Origin: Pelagomonas calceolata
Taxonomy: Eukaryota; Sar; Pelagophyceae; Pelagomonadales; Pelagomonadaceae
Length of the DNA: 64,000 bases
Direction: 5' to 3'
NCBI GenBank assembly: GCA_918797485.1
Contig: CAKKNE010000001.1
Span: 2,728,001-2,792,000 of the forward strand
Below the pieces are notes generated by a model. The model was not told where the DNA came from and did not search any database. It saw only the letters and a program-made list of their open reading frames with translations. Both the position numbers and the translations under genes were made by a program. This document shows, piece after piece, positions 32,399 through 43,200 of this stretch (its first letter is position 1; each line of letters starts with the position of its first letter).

Positions 32399-33787
32399 AA
32401 CTAGATCAGGTTCACAACTATTATCTTTAGGCGCAACGAGTGATTGCGGCTCTTGAAGATACTCTGGAGCGGCTCTCGCTTCTCTCGTGCATACCAGCAG
32501 CTCCCGATCCCTCCTTTTTGAGCCAGATTGACGACCTCGGACTGACGGACACGGTAAAACAGTTGTGGCAAATCGAGGAAAGTCTTCGGCTGACGGTATC
32601 AGACCATTACAGCGAAGCAATTGATGATGACCCGGGGTCTGATAATATTTTGGGTCGCCTAAACACCACCACCCATAAGTTATGCCGGTATCTCAAAGTC
32701 AGGGAGAACTCGCGTTGGTCGCCGACTCCGCCCTCGAAAGAAAATTGTTCCTTACTCAGTTTTCAACAGTCAAAATGCACTGAGCAGAGTTTTTGGCAAT
32801 CAATCCAACAAGATTAATAGGTATCTAGCTAATTTTACAGAAATAGCATCCCGCCAACTCTCGACAACGGTACGGAGCCCGAGGGGTTACAGGACTCAGC
32901 TGTATCCTTCTCAGGTGGAAGAAAACGCAGCAGATAAACAAATGTGGTGAAATGACCGATCGTTGGGCCATTAGGCATTGTATAGTTGGGTCTTAGGCAA
33001 GAACTCACTCAAAAGGAGCTTATTCTAACGCAAGGTGCAAAAGTGCTATCGTCAGCGCCAGTTACCGCCTCTCTCACTGCGTGCATTTCAGAGATAGGCC
33101 TTGCAACAAAAATTAGAGATACAGAGGAGAGAGCAGGACAAAGAGGTTTTAGCACATCAGCAGACATTATTGAAGATTCGTGCCGAGTTACAGGACATGG
33201 TACAACACAATGAGACAAAGATGGCTATGGTTAATTCACGGATGGAAGATCAAATTACTAGGTCTGTACTAGCGTGATTCACTCGAGACTTACAAGAGTA
33301 TCTTCAGGTCTGCGGAACGTCACGCTGGATCCTATGAGCAACTGGCAGCAAAAATTGGGTCACTCGAGTCACAAATCGAAGCTGAACATCAATCCTATCG
33401 AGACACTGAGGTAGCAGATACTAATGTTTTCTTACGCATCGGTGTGCAACAGGCAAATTTTCGCAAGAAGAAAGAAAGAGTGGAAGTTGACCTGGCTGCA
33501 CACGTAAGCTCAATTATCACCTACAGGCTTATGCTTGAATGTAGATTGCCAAATATGATGAGGATATGTGTTCCCTGCTGAATCAGACCAAAAAAATAGA
33601 GAACGAAAAAAACCTTGAACGCGACCAACTAATTGAATTAGAAACTCATTTTTTAAAGATAGATACTAATCATAAGTTTCAAAGCGAAGAGATCGCAGTG
33701 CTTTCGACCCTCCAACAGCGCCGCTTCTTTGCCAAGGGGAAACTCCATGGCACAATTACGAATATTCAAAGAGTAGTAATCCTCTGA
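32363..33787 (+). CDS. Probable dynein regulatory complex subunit 10 (DRC10/IQCD-like), multi-exon
   Basis: A coiled-coil protein built from about seven short exons. The first supported block, after an intron ending CTTTAG at 32430, is AQRVIAALEDTLERLSLLSC, which parallels the DRC10 N-terminal block (EAQRILAVLEETIEKL in green algae as I recall it), followed by LNTTTHKLCRYLKVREN (compare NLCRNLKDNPN). Later exons give NKINRYLANFTEIASRQLST, VEENAADKQM, LQQKLEIQRREQDKEVLAHQ, ELQDMVQHNETKMAMVNSRM, YEQLAAKIGSLESQIEAEHQ and IAKYDEDMCSLLNQTKKIEN, ending at 33787. DRC10 is a nexin-link subunit of motile cilia. The C-terminal IQ motif of IQCD is not seen, so either an exon is missed or it is absent. 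The start at 32363 (MQKLIN) is tentative. Confidence 0.55.
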
Positions 33788-35393
33788 GCAGCGTTCATTT
33801 TCTCATGAGGCCCTTGATTGGCACATTAATATATAAGGCCCGTGGCGAGCAAGCAAGGACATTCACACAACAGCTTAGAAATAAAAAGAGTAAAAAAGGG
33901 AAATAAGAAGAGCAAAAAGGTTAGATTCAGAGTCTTCAGCCGCAATATTCATACCTTGTGAGTCTAGGTCCCAGACCATGACAGGGAATCTTATTGAGAA
34001 ATTCGTGTGTTTGCATTGCAACACGTGCTGCTCGAGCTCAGCTAATTAAACTATTTGATGAGATCGATCCGGGCCGGGTGTTTTTCTCCAAGGAAAACCC
34101 TAGACGACCCACCCTAAGGTGAATTTATGATCTATTGTAGACTCGAAGATCTATTGCGAGCTTCAAGTTCAAGTTCCCGAAACCAGGGTGTGATCGCCTA
34201 CTTGATCGCCTAATCCCGAAACCAGGCTACCGTGACTTCATCAGCCTGAGATTAGAGAAGCCTCCGGCCTAATTTGAACCTCGCGCGGTGATACTTATTG
34301 CTCTTCTCTCTTCGGCAACGTCCAAATTCCAACGCCTTCAAGTCGTGCCACCTTTTTGACCGTGACTAATTGAAACTTGAATTCCAAATTCGAGTCTTCA
34401 CCTACCGTGGCAGCTGGGCCGGTCTCAGGCTGTCTAGTGCGCTAGCATTCAAGTTCCAAGGGCCCGAGTGACGGCGAGTCGTCCGGAGCCTGAGTCCCCC
34501 CGGGTGCGAATGTACTTGGGCTGGTCCAATGAGCCCGCGATCATCGTAAAAAGCGCACTAGCCGGGGGGGGGGGGGAACTACCGTAACAGGTACTCAACA
34601 CTGGCACGGTACTCAACTGTTAGGCCCCGCGGCCCCCGCCCCTCAGGCTTGCCGTAAATTTTCAAGTTTTTCGAATAAGGAAATAGACCCATTCTCCATG
34701 AGTCCTAATTAAGATGAATTGCCCTGCGAATCTTAATACTGCGTGGAGACTTCGAAATTCACAGGGGGGTCAAGCGAATCATCATCATCATCATGATAGT
34801 CGACGTTGATTTTCAAGTTGATTTGGCGCGCAATGAGCGTCACGGTAATGCCACGCGCCGACCGAATGGCGGGAAACTTTTGCTGAGGCGCAGGTTCCGT
34901 ATGCTAAAATAATGGGCTGTGCAAAGTTTGGTACCATGCGGGCAGCCTGAGCGACGCGGTGATGCCGCATGATGCCAGTGGTCCGAGCCTGAGATAAAAA
35001 CCTGCCCCAAAACCCACTGGCAAACTGGAAAATCGCCCGCCGAGCCTGAGACGTATAAATTGAGCCATAATTACGGAAAATTTTCCTAGCGTTCCATATC
35101 AGTGTATGTTGGTTTTTTTCGCCTTGTAGATCATATCCAGGAGCATCTCAAGATTTGTTGAATCGCCGGTCGATTTTAGCGTGGCCCGGGCGCGCAGCGG
35201 ATATCGTCGTCGCGGCTCCTCAGCGCGGACCTTACTAGGCGCCCCCCCCCTCGGAAGAAGTCTGAGCAGCTTTGTTTTTACATAATTTTAATCCATTCCT
35301 GATGCGCTGGGAGCCCACGGAGAAAGTAGCCCAGTGGAGTCTCCCTTCATTCGGTAATAACGTGGTACACGTAACAATACAACAGGATTGATT
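33788..35393. other. Intergenic, word-rich DNA and repeat family B
   Basis: No gene is seen. 34140-34520 is dense in TTCAAGTT and CCTGAG words; a 13-base G run lies near 34565-34577; ATCATCATCATC occurs near 34780. Repeat family B occupies 34665-35070. Confidence 0.5.
34665..35070 (+). repeat. Interspersed repeat family B, best copy
   Basis: About 400 bases matching 56605-56950 in inverted orientation. Shared blocks, in order: GAGTCCTAATTAAGAT, CCCTGCGAATCTTAATACTG, GGAGACTTCGAAATTC, AATGGCGGGAAACTT, TGAGGCGCAGGTTCCGTATG, GGTACCATGCGGGCAGCCT and the terminal TATAAATTGAGCCATAATTA. Partial relatives are at 58840-59130, 10925-10975 and 5015-5135. No protein coding is evident, so it is either a non-autonomous element or a terminal piece of a larger one. 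Confidence 0.75.
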
Positions 35394-36894
35394 ATGAACG
35401 CAACGAATTTGCAGCCTTCATTACTCGATAAGCGTTCTGCCATTGCCAGTGGTATTCAAGCGCAAGCAAGACGTTGGCTAGCCGGGGGCTCCAAACGGTA
35501 CCTCCGTGCACGAGAAGAAATATGCAAAACTAATTTTGGCATGCTGACGCGCCAGACCATGTTAAGAGTACGAATCAAGATATTTAAGTCTATCGCGAGG
35601 AAAGCCATACATCGATTGGCAGCCCTCAGGGCTGAAGAAGTCTCCAAAATCAGCAGCAATGCGGCCATGAAAGCGATTGACTTTGCTAACAAGACGCTTA
35701 AAGTCACAAAAAGTAGATACGCAGAATTCCTTCGAGTAGAGGCGGGCGCACAATGGATTTCTGACTACCTTTGCGAGCGGATGTCCAAACCGATCTCGAC
35801 TCACATGCGGAAGCTCCTCGCACTCAAACAGAGTGACCAAAATCACAAAATATGTACTCGCCAGTGCCTTGTTTTTTTCGCATAAATAGCAGTGCTTTTC
35901 TTAAGGTCCAACATTACGGGCTGTGCGTGGCCAATCCGGCATGGTTTGTGAGAACTGTGGAGCAGTGGGCGTATTCCAGTTTAGTTGTCTTCCCTGCAAT
36001 GGTTACATAGATGCACCCTCAGGAAAAGTGAATTCGCTTCGATTGCAATGCGCTAGCGCTCTACGCGTCGAAACAATAGGTAGTTCTTTCAAAGCCCCCC
36101 CCCAGGGTGAGCCCCATGCACCTAGATCTCAGGGAGAAGCAAACTTGCACGCAGTTCTCCACAATGCTATTGAGATACTCAGGAGGAGGCTTAAGACTGT
36201 AGTTCCTGAATTCGCTTCATCCATTCTTGCACTTATCAAAACCAAAGGATCTTGGCTTCATTCAAAACGAATATGTGATGACGATCGGATTTACTTCAAG
36301 CAGCGGCTTGAGCAACCTTCATCAGCACGGCGTGCACATCGGCATCGTGGTTTTTTACGTGCCCTTGATGGTGACGTTAAAAACCTCGACAAGGTGACAA
36401 AATGCGGTCTGGCGTACTGCTTTGATCGCTCTTCCGCATGCGACGAACAGCGAGCAAAGGAAGTTTTGCTTAACTATTGCATGGACCCAAGGGCAGGCAA
36501 GCGCAATATTCATAGCCACAAAGGATGGGTTGATATTACCTCCACCTATAAAATGTGGTCAACAACTGGCCTTCATGCTGCAAGGGAAAGTATTCGGCTA
36601 GAACACTGTTTGAAACTACAGGCTAGCTGGAGCAAGTTTCAAGGGAAATCCATGAGGCATCAACGTGAGAGTTGTGCCCATTTCCTGTCAATTATCATGC
36701 GTGAGCTAAAGAATGAAGCTGAACGTGAGTTTTTATGCATCGATAATGCCCAAGATAGCTCTTACCAGAAGCATGTTAAAATGGTGGAGATAGAGAAAGC
36801 ACGCTTTGAAGCGGCTGATCGGATCATGCGATTGCTTGCCGAGTACAGGGCAATAAGTTCATTGGAACAATTCAAATATCTTCATATTTCGTGA
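35394..36894 (+). CDS. IQ-motif and zinc-ribbon protein of unknown function, 2 exons
   Basis: Exons 35394-35853 and 35906-36894 (52-nt GT-AG intron, phase 1) give 482 residues. An IQ-like calmodulin/centrin-binding helix is near the N-terminus (IASGIQAQARRWLAGGSKRY), followed by a basic helical region (RIKIFKSIARKAIHRLAALR). At about residues 168-186 is a paired Cys motif, CENCGAVGVFQFSCLPC, of zinc-ribbon or B-box type. The rest is helical and charged, rich in R, K, H and C. Nothing matches a family I know. The large protein at 49.7-52.7 kb has the same pairing of an IQ helix with a CTKC...CFRC-type zinc motif, so the two may be distantly related; this is inference. The earlier in-frame TTG codon at 35388 is not taken as the start. 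Confidence 0.65.
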
Positions 36895-38123
36895 TGACAC
36901 TGGTGGAGAAAAGCATGACTATTTTAGGTTCAAGTTATCAAACCCGAGCTTGGTGTTTTTCCTTCCTAGATTGAACATCGAGGTATTAGTTAGCTGGATA
37001 CCAAGAATGCCCTCAAGATGCGCCTAGATGTCCCAGTCTCGTCGGGTGATGGCAGTCAATACGCACTAGTGCTGACCTAGTTCGTAAATCGTGGGTTTGT
37101 CAATTAAGCAATCTCAGACCCCGCGCCGAGGAAAGCAGTTTGCCACTAGCATTCGGAGGCTTGTACGGTGAAAGATCAGAAAAATTTCCGCCGTGACTAG
37201 ATTAATCTGCTCATTTAAAATTACTAGTGTCGTATGAATAGTAATCATAAACTGAAGCAGGAGAGAGGGCGGATTAAACTGAAGCCTGACCCTGACTCGG
37301 AGCCCGAGGGTCTCGAGTCTGTGCCGAATTCGCTTTAGGCCGTGACCGTGACCGTGACCGTGACTAGTAGATCGCGTTCCGAGTCTGCTGCAGCGGCGGC
37401 GATTGAAAAAGTAACCCCTGCCTGCCAGTCCAGTCTCGGACAGGGCAGAGTACTTCTCGATGGCACTCTACAAACGACTCGGCCAGCGGCCAAGTGGCCG
37501 GGAACACGAATCTGCGAATTATCACGCACCACTCCTCTCGGTCTGTGCGCGCACCGCGCGCACCGAATTGGCAGGGCGCAGATATTACTTGTAGCGACGT
37601 CCCTGCCAGGCTTTTGGGCTGCCCACGGCGTTGCGGTCGCGCAGTCCGGCCTAAATAAAGCCTCGTTTCGGTCACCCACGCAGTCGCCCCATTAGGGCTC
37701 GCCCGACCCACCCACCCAAAACGTTGTACTGCAGGGGAAGGGGTACGCGGCCGCTCAAAACACGTGCGACGGATCAAGGAGTAGAGGAACAACACACCAC
37801 CTGACCGAGGTCGCGGATCGCCGTGATTCCATGCGCGGACGGTTTATTTCGCTACAGTGCCTATCGTGCCCTCGGCGGGGCTTCAAGGTTTTCAAGTTTG
37901 TAGTCCGCGAGAATCAGACAGCCATGCGCCCGCGGTGTGAAAGGGTGGTTCGAGGGGCGCGTCGCGATAGGAGATACGCCCAACGCCGGATGGCGACTGG
38001 TCCTTGGGCCAAATGTGCGCGACGCGAGTTGATCTGTTTACTCCTGTCAAAAGCACTAGGAATCCCTAGGCTACAACAGCTCGCCAAGCTTTGATGGCGT
38101 GGGCTCACGCGGGCGTCCGCTCT
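36895..38123. other. Intergenic, hexamer tandem repeat, no gene
   Basis: Contains a CCGTGA tandem array at 37340-37364. Several overlapping open frames on both strands at 37335-37795 arise from GC-rich sequence and have no family resemblance. Confidence 0.5.
37340..37364. repeat. CCGTGA tandem microsatellite
   Basis: Four consecutive copies of CCGTGA, the same hexamer that recurs singly throughout the intergenic DNA of the window as part of GTCACGGT/ACCGTGAC words. Confidence 0.9.
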
Positions 38124-39154
38124 ATGGTAAAAATTATATTGTCTGTGATTAAAAAACGATTTTCGCAGATAAACGCTCAGCGCAGAGTTGAAGAAGTACA
38201 AATAGATGGCCTTGCTCTGCTTAAACTTGTTAGATAGGAACTCAAAAATATTGTGACGTCTAACCGTAGGTAAAGCATTGTCGTGATGCATTGCCCAAGA
38301 TGGTCGCAGGATCGCTACTGGGGCTCGACAAGGGTTCAATTCTTGAGGTGACGCACTGCTTTCCATTCCTGGCCCCCAGGTCTCAGGATGATTACGAAGA
38401 TATCGGAGGCACAGAAGAGGATGTGGACGGCGAAGAATATCAGATGGAGATGATGAAAATGCTCAGGGAAGTGAATGTAGATAACAACTGTGTGGGATGG
38501 TACAAGTCTATTTATGCGGGGTCATTCTGCCAGACACCTTTAGTGGAGACTCAGTTCAGCTACCAAGATAACCTATGTAATAATTGCGTTGTTCTGCTTT
38601 ACGATCCTAGTGCAATATGCAATGGGAAATTGAGTGTCAAGGCGTACCAGCTTTCTGAGCAATTCATCACATCTTACAGGGCGAAGTCAAACTCATTTGT
38701 GTCGCCCTCCTCCATTTTGGTGCAGCTTCCACTTAAAGTCCGCAACTCTAGCCTTATCACCGCGTTGCTTCACGACATAAATGAATCCAGACAGCTCAAA
38801 ATGTGGCTCAATCTTGTAGATCAAAACACCGAATGTGCAAATCCCCTGGAACGCCACCTTGAACACTGTTGTCAGTGGGTTGACGACTTGATTGAAGAGC
38901 AGGCCAAGTTCCAATACTATCTCCGCAATATTGAGCGTTTCAAAGATCATGCGCGTTGGCTTTCGCAACGTCGAGTTGATATTAATGATGAAGAAGATGA
39001 TGCGCCCATGTGGAAAAATGCTACGAGCCCACCTCGTCTAGATTCACTTCTCATTGCCAATCAGCTAAAGCAATATTGCCTCGAAATTAACCGATACTCA
39101 GCTTTTGTTCTCTCCAAGCTCCAGCTTGAAGTAACTTGCTGCAAAAGGGCATAG
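38124..39154 (+). CDS. EIF3H: Translation initiation factor eIF3 subunit h, 3 exons
   Basis: Exons 38124-38126 (the ATG alone), 38169-38228 and 38270-39154 give 315 residues; introns are 42 and 41 nt, both GT-AG. eIF3h is an MPN-domain (non-catalytic) subunit of the eIF3 complex on the 40S ribosome. Exon 2 carries VEEVQIDGLALLKL (family VQIDGLVVLKI); exon 3 continues VKHCRD, GSLLGLDKGSILEVTHCFPF, EYQMEMMKMLREVNVDNNCV and GWYKSIYAGSF; the helical C-terminus has the family motif PPRLDSLLIANQLKQYCLEI. No JAMM metal site is expected or seen. The start rests on the absence of any in-frame Met in exon 2 and on an ATG directly followed by GTAAAA at the right place. Slightly shorter than the human protein (352), mainly at the N-terminus. 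Confidence 0.93.
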
Positions 39155-39699
39155 TTCTCATACATACCTGATGGTCATTGGACTGATGTACATTCTCGAC
39201 TTCTCCCTTTGTCTGCAATGAAATAAAAGAATGCCAGCTATTTTGGACTGCAGGAGTCTTTTTCCGCGACCTAAATCTGGATGCGCGAGAAGAGCTTTTC
39301 GAGAGTCCGAGAAGAGCTTTTTTCGAGAGCAGCGCAATCATGATGGTGGTCTTAGGTGGCCAAGGCCAAGGACAGGGCAGGCAGGCCCGTTTTCAATTAA
39401 TGCCTACTAGTAGAATAAACTTGAAAACATTTTTTGGGGGTGTGGTGGTGTGGGGGTTCTGTGGGGGTGTCGACTACTAATATTGGGGAGATTATCGGGA
39501 AAATTACCCCGGGGGGAAATAGGTCACCGTCACCGTGCACTGGCAGTGTGTAATTCCACTGGCCCAGGACCCCCCGGCGGGCACGCGGACCCGCGTAGTC
39601 TAGCGAAATAGGGCGTCCCATGTTTCAGAGCGTCTGCGACGGGAGATGATCCCGTAATTGCAGTGGCTCATCGATGTCTGTCCTCGGGCCTCAGGCTCT

Positions 39700-39755
39700 T
39701 ATCATCATCATCATATTTATCGCAATCATCATCATCATCATCATCATCATCATTC
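39700..39755. repeat. ATC trinucleotide microsatellite
   Basis: Runs of ATC interrupted once (CATATTTATCGCA); translated in one frame it gives poly-Ile. Similar short ATC runs occur at 8465-8480 and 34780-34795. Confidence 0.9.
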
Positions 39756-39759
39756 ACAC

Positions 39760-39994
39760 TATATTTGAGTGTCCAAAATTGGACGACGTCAGAGGAGATT
39801 TCCTCCAGAAACTAGAAACGATCTTCCTCCAGAAACTTCAAGTTGAACTAGAAACGAACGCCGCGACGGATTGTTTGGCTTTATTAATGGGAGATGACCC
39901 GCCCCAGGAGATTGAGAATTCGCTCTATCGTTTCTTGACGTCTCTTTTCAAGCGCCGACTGGGTATCCTAGCCGCGCAGGGAGAAGGCCTCTAG
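39760..39994 (+). mobile_element. Possible non-LTR retrotransposon (LINE) 3' ORF tail
   Basis: The frame reads HTIFECPKLDDVRGDFLQKL, resembling the zinc-knuckle-like His/Cys tail (HxLFECPxxxxxR) downstream of reverse transcriptase in many LINEs, then DCLALLMGDDPPQEIENSLY and FLTSLFKRRLGIL. Only about 75 residues exist and no RT is found upstream, where the microsatellite lies. Alternative: a random open frame. Confidence 0.35.
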
Positions 39995-40230
39995 AGATCT
40001 CCGAGTCTCTAGAGGCTCGGTGCTCCGCCGAGTCCTTCAAGTTCAAGTTTTCCTTTAGGATATTCCTTCCTTAATTATATATTAGAAATAGTTGTTAGTT
40101 CTCTGATTGTTGTTGGAAGTACTATAGTGTGTTCCCAGGGGTCTTTTGCTTTTGGCCGGTTTAAATTTTTTCAAGGTTGGCGCGTAGGCTATTGCGCGCC
40201 AGCTCCGCTCGGTGTAGGAATACATTGAGC

Positions 40231-43200
40231 ATGAGAGCGGATCCCATTCCCAAGCCTCCACCAAAACTCGGGATTTCGCATGCAACACGCGAAGAGCGTG
40301 AGTGTTTTACCTTGTTCCAGCAGCACGATGGCAGGAAACGCAAGACTAAGGATATCCCGGGTTGGTCTCCTATTCCGCCGATAGAGTGCCGCGATGGACC
40401 TGATGAAGCATGTAACGAGACAAGCGAGACTAAACAAGGTGAGAAACCCAAGCAGAATGCGTTTGACAGGATCATGACAGCAGACCAAAGGCGACGCTCT
40501 AAAAAGCGAAGCTCAAAGGCAGTAGGTAACCAGGATGCCGAATTTGATCAAACAGAATTCGCATCCAGATATTGGCTAGACGAATCCTTGCCTGTGCTAT
40601 CTCGACCAGAGGAAATATTTGGAGATATTGTCCGGCGCTTCCCCGAGATAAGTGACTTAGCGAGCAAAATGGAAAGACCGTTGCGAGTTGCAACTATGTG
40701 CAGTGGCACAGAAGCCCCACTCTTAGCCTTGGAACTTGTATCGCGTGCCTGTGAAGTTCAAAAAGAGAGCCCCCTCGCAGTTACACACGTCTTTTCAAGT
40801 GAAGTTGAACCTTTCAAGCAGGCTTATATCGAACGTAATTTCGCACCGCCTCTTCTATTTCGGGACGTTCGGGAACTTGGCAGCAGGCAAGCACACACGG
40901 CCTTTGGTTCACTTGAAAATGTGCCGCGTCAACGTGGTGACGTGGATATTCTAGTTGCCGGCACGTCATGTGTTGACTACTCTAATCTTAACACTTGTAA
41001 GAAGACATTAGAGCAGTTAGGGGAATCTGGTCAGACGTTCTATGGCATGTTCGAGTGGGTGCAAAGAGCACGGCCGCCTCTAGTACTTCTAGAGAACGTA
41101 TGTGGCGCACCGTGGAAAGGAATGATTCGAAACTTTGAAGCAATCAACTACCGTGCTCAAGCAGTTCGTCTTGATACCAAGAATTACTACCTCCCTCAAA
41201 CTCGCACTCGAGGCTACCTTCTGGCCATTGCAGACGAAGTGGCATTGCCTGATGTAATTCATCGCTGGGAAAGACAACTCCGCGCTATGGAACGCAATGC
41301 ATCCGCAAGCCTTGAAGCTTTTATGCTTGACGCCCACGATCCACGTGTTCAGGCAGCGCGGGAAGACCTCAGCTACAAAAAGAAAGATAAGGAAGATACG
41401 CCCTGGGACAAGTGTGAGGCGCGACATGCTCGAGTTCGTATTGAGGAAAAACTTGGACAAAAGCGCCCGCTAACTAACTGGGTGCATGGCGTGAATGCTG
41501 CATCTCTGCCGGACTTCGCTTGGCGCGACTGGGCGGGTGCTCAAACAGAGCGGGTTCTCGACAGTATGGATATAGACTACATGCGCCTCGTCAAGCGCCG
41601 CGAAGATGCAAACTTCAAGACAAGTGTGTGGGATTTATCTCAAAATGTAGATCGATCTGACCCGACCAAAGCTAAGCTGGGAATATGTCCATGTCTCACG
41701 CCTTCCTTGTGTGCCTACGTCACTAATCAGGGCCGGCCCGTCGTCGGTGTCGAGACCCTCGCTCTGCAAGGTATCCCAATTGATGACCTCTTGCTCACTC
41801 GTGAGACCGAAGAGAATCTCACCTCGCTCTCCGGGAACGCTATGTCTACGACGGTTGTTGGATCTGCTCTTCTTGCTGCGCTTCTTTCACTTCCCATGGG
41901 CGTCCTTGGGCGCATAGGAATTGTTGATTCAAAAGCCTGCGCAAGACATTTGGACACTAATTATCCAGTCCAACACCATAGCACGCGAGGTAGCGATCGA
42001 CATGCAAATGTTGTAAGATCGCAAGTTCTGGTTCGGGAGCCGCTGGAATTGGGTGCAACAATTCCAAAGTACTTTCAAGGTGCTGGGTCATTCGCGGAAC
42101 GTGTCCTTCACGCCGCTTCCCAGAGCGCCAAGCGGTGCGTCTGCGAGGCTCAGCGGACTAATTCTTCGTCCAGGGTTCTCTACTGCACTGCCTGTGGTCA
42201 CAGCGCTTGCGAGGCATGCGCAGGCAAACCAGAACACACTCAGTACAAAGTGGATTGTCGGGGTCGGGTATCTCCTGAGGAATTTGAGGTTGCTCTTGGG
42301 TTGGCACTCCCAACAATTGTCACTCTTTCTGGCTTGTCGACAGCTTCTCTCTGCAAATTACGCCCAGAAACTGCTGGCCTCTCTCGTAATCTGCCTGCAA
42401 GCAAGAAACGCAAGTCAGAAATGGGTGCTATCGCACAAACTGCCCTCGACGATGAGGTCTGGAGGAGATGGGTTGAAATTGTGTCTCATCTTGACAGAGC
42501 AAGTTTTCGTCTAGTTGAGATGAGACGATGTGTTGAATGTTGGAAAGTACGATACACAGATGCGTCAAGCGCCCTTGTTCTTGAACTGACATTAGGAGGT
42601 GTATATGGAATTGTATGGCATGCATTTGTTGAGCCACCTCGGGGGCGAGGTCCACTGCGAGACCGGCTTGAAGGTTTCGCAGTTCTTCGCGGTTTCGTTG
42701 AGAGTACGGGGGACAGCCTCTTGGATGCCAACTGGAGTTTGCGGCTGCCAATTGATGATGATATTGACCTTGAGCTGAGCTACGATGGGCCTGTGGTAGA
42801 ATCGTTTGCATCATCCTTTGGAATGGAAGATGAGAATATGATCGGCAAACAACGCTATTCACATATCAATGTGAAAGTGCTGAAGGGTGCCTCGTATCTT
42901 GATGAAGATGTATCTGGACGTCGACAACAGCGTCTATGTTTCCCCTTAACCTGCCCCACCACTAGTGCCCCCCTCTCCCTTCATTCAATACACAGCGACG
43001 GCCTTGTCTCACCGGCAATAACCCTGTGTTGTGCAGGTTATGTGCTACTGCATAAATGTGCCGCGCCTTTGGGCTCCCTCCATAAGAGGTTGGGAAACGA
43101 CAGACCAGAACTTTATCTCTTTCTTGAATCCAAGCCTGTTGGTCCTGCAGCATTGGATACCTACGTCTTTGCGCGTGACTGGCGACGTCTTGCTCTGCGC

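Larger units (their letters stand above)
39155..40230. other. Intergenic with trinucleotide microsatellite and LINE-like fragment
   Basis: Holds a locally duplicated GAGAAGAGCTTTT...CGAGAG phrase (about 39287-39335), a GGGGGTGTGGTGG-type run (39435-39475), the ATC microsatellite (39700-39755) and a possible LINE tail (39760-39994). No host gene is seen. The final bases are the DNMT5 leader. Confidence 0.5.

Noticed and set aside
37335-37795. Frames of 114-143 codons on both strands
   Set aside because: They arise from GC-rich sequence and the CCGTGA array; the peptide ends in a Val-Thr repeat from that array.
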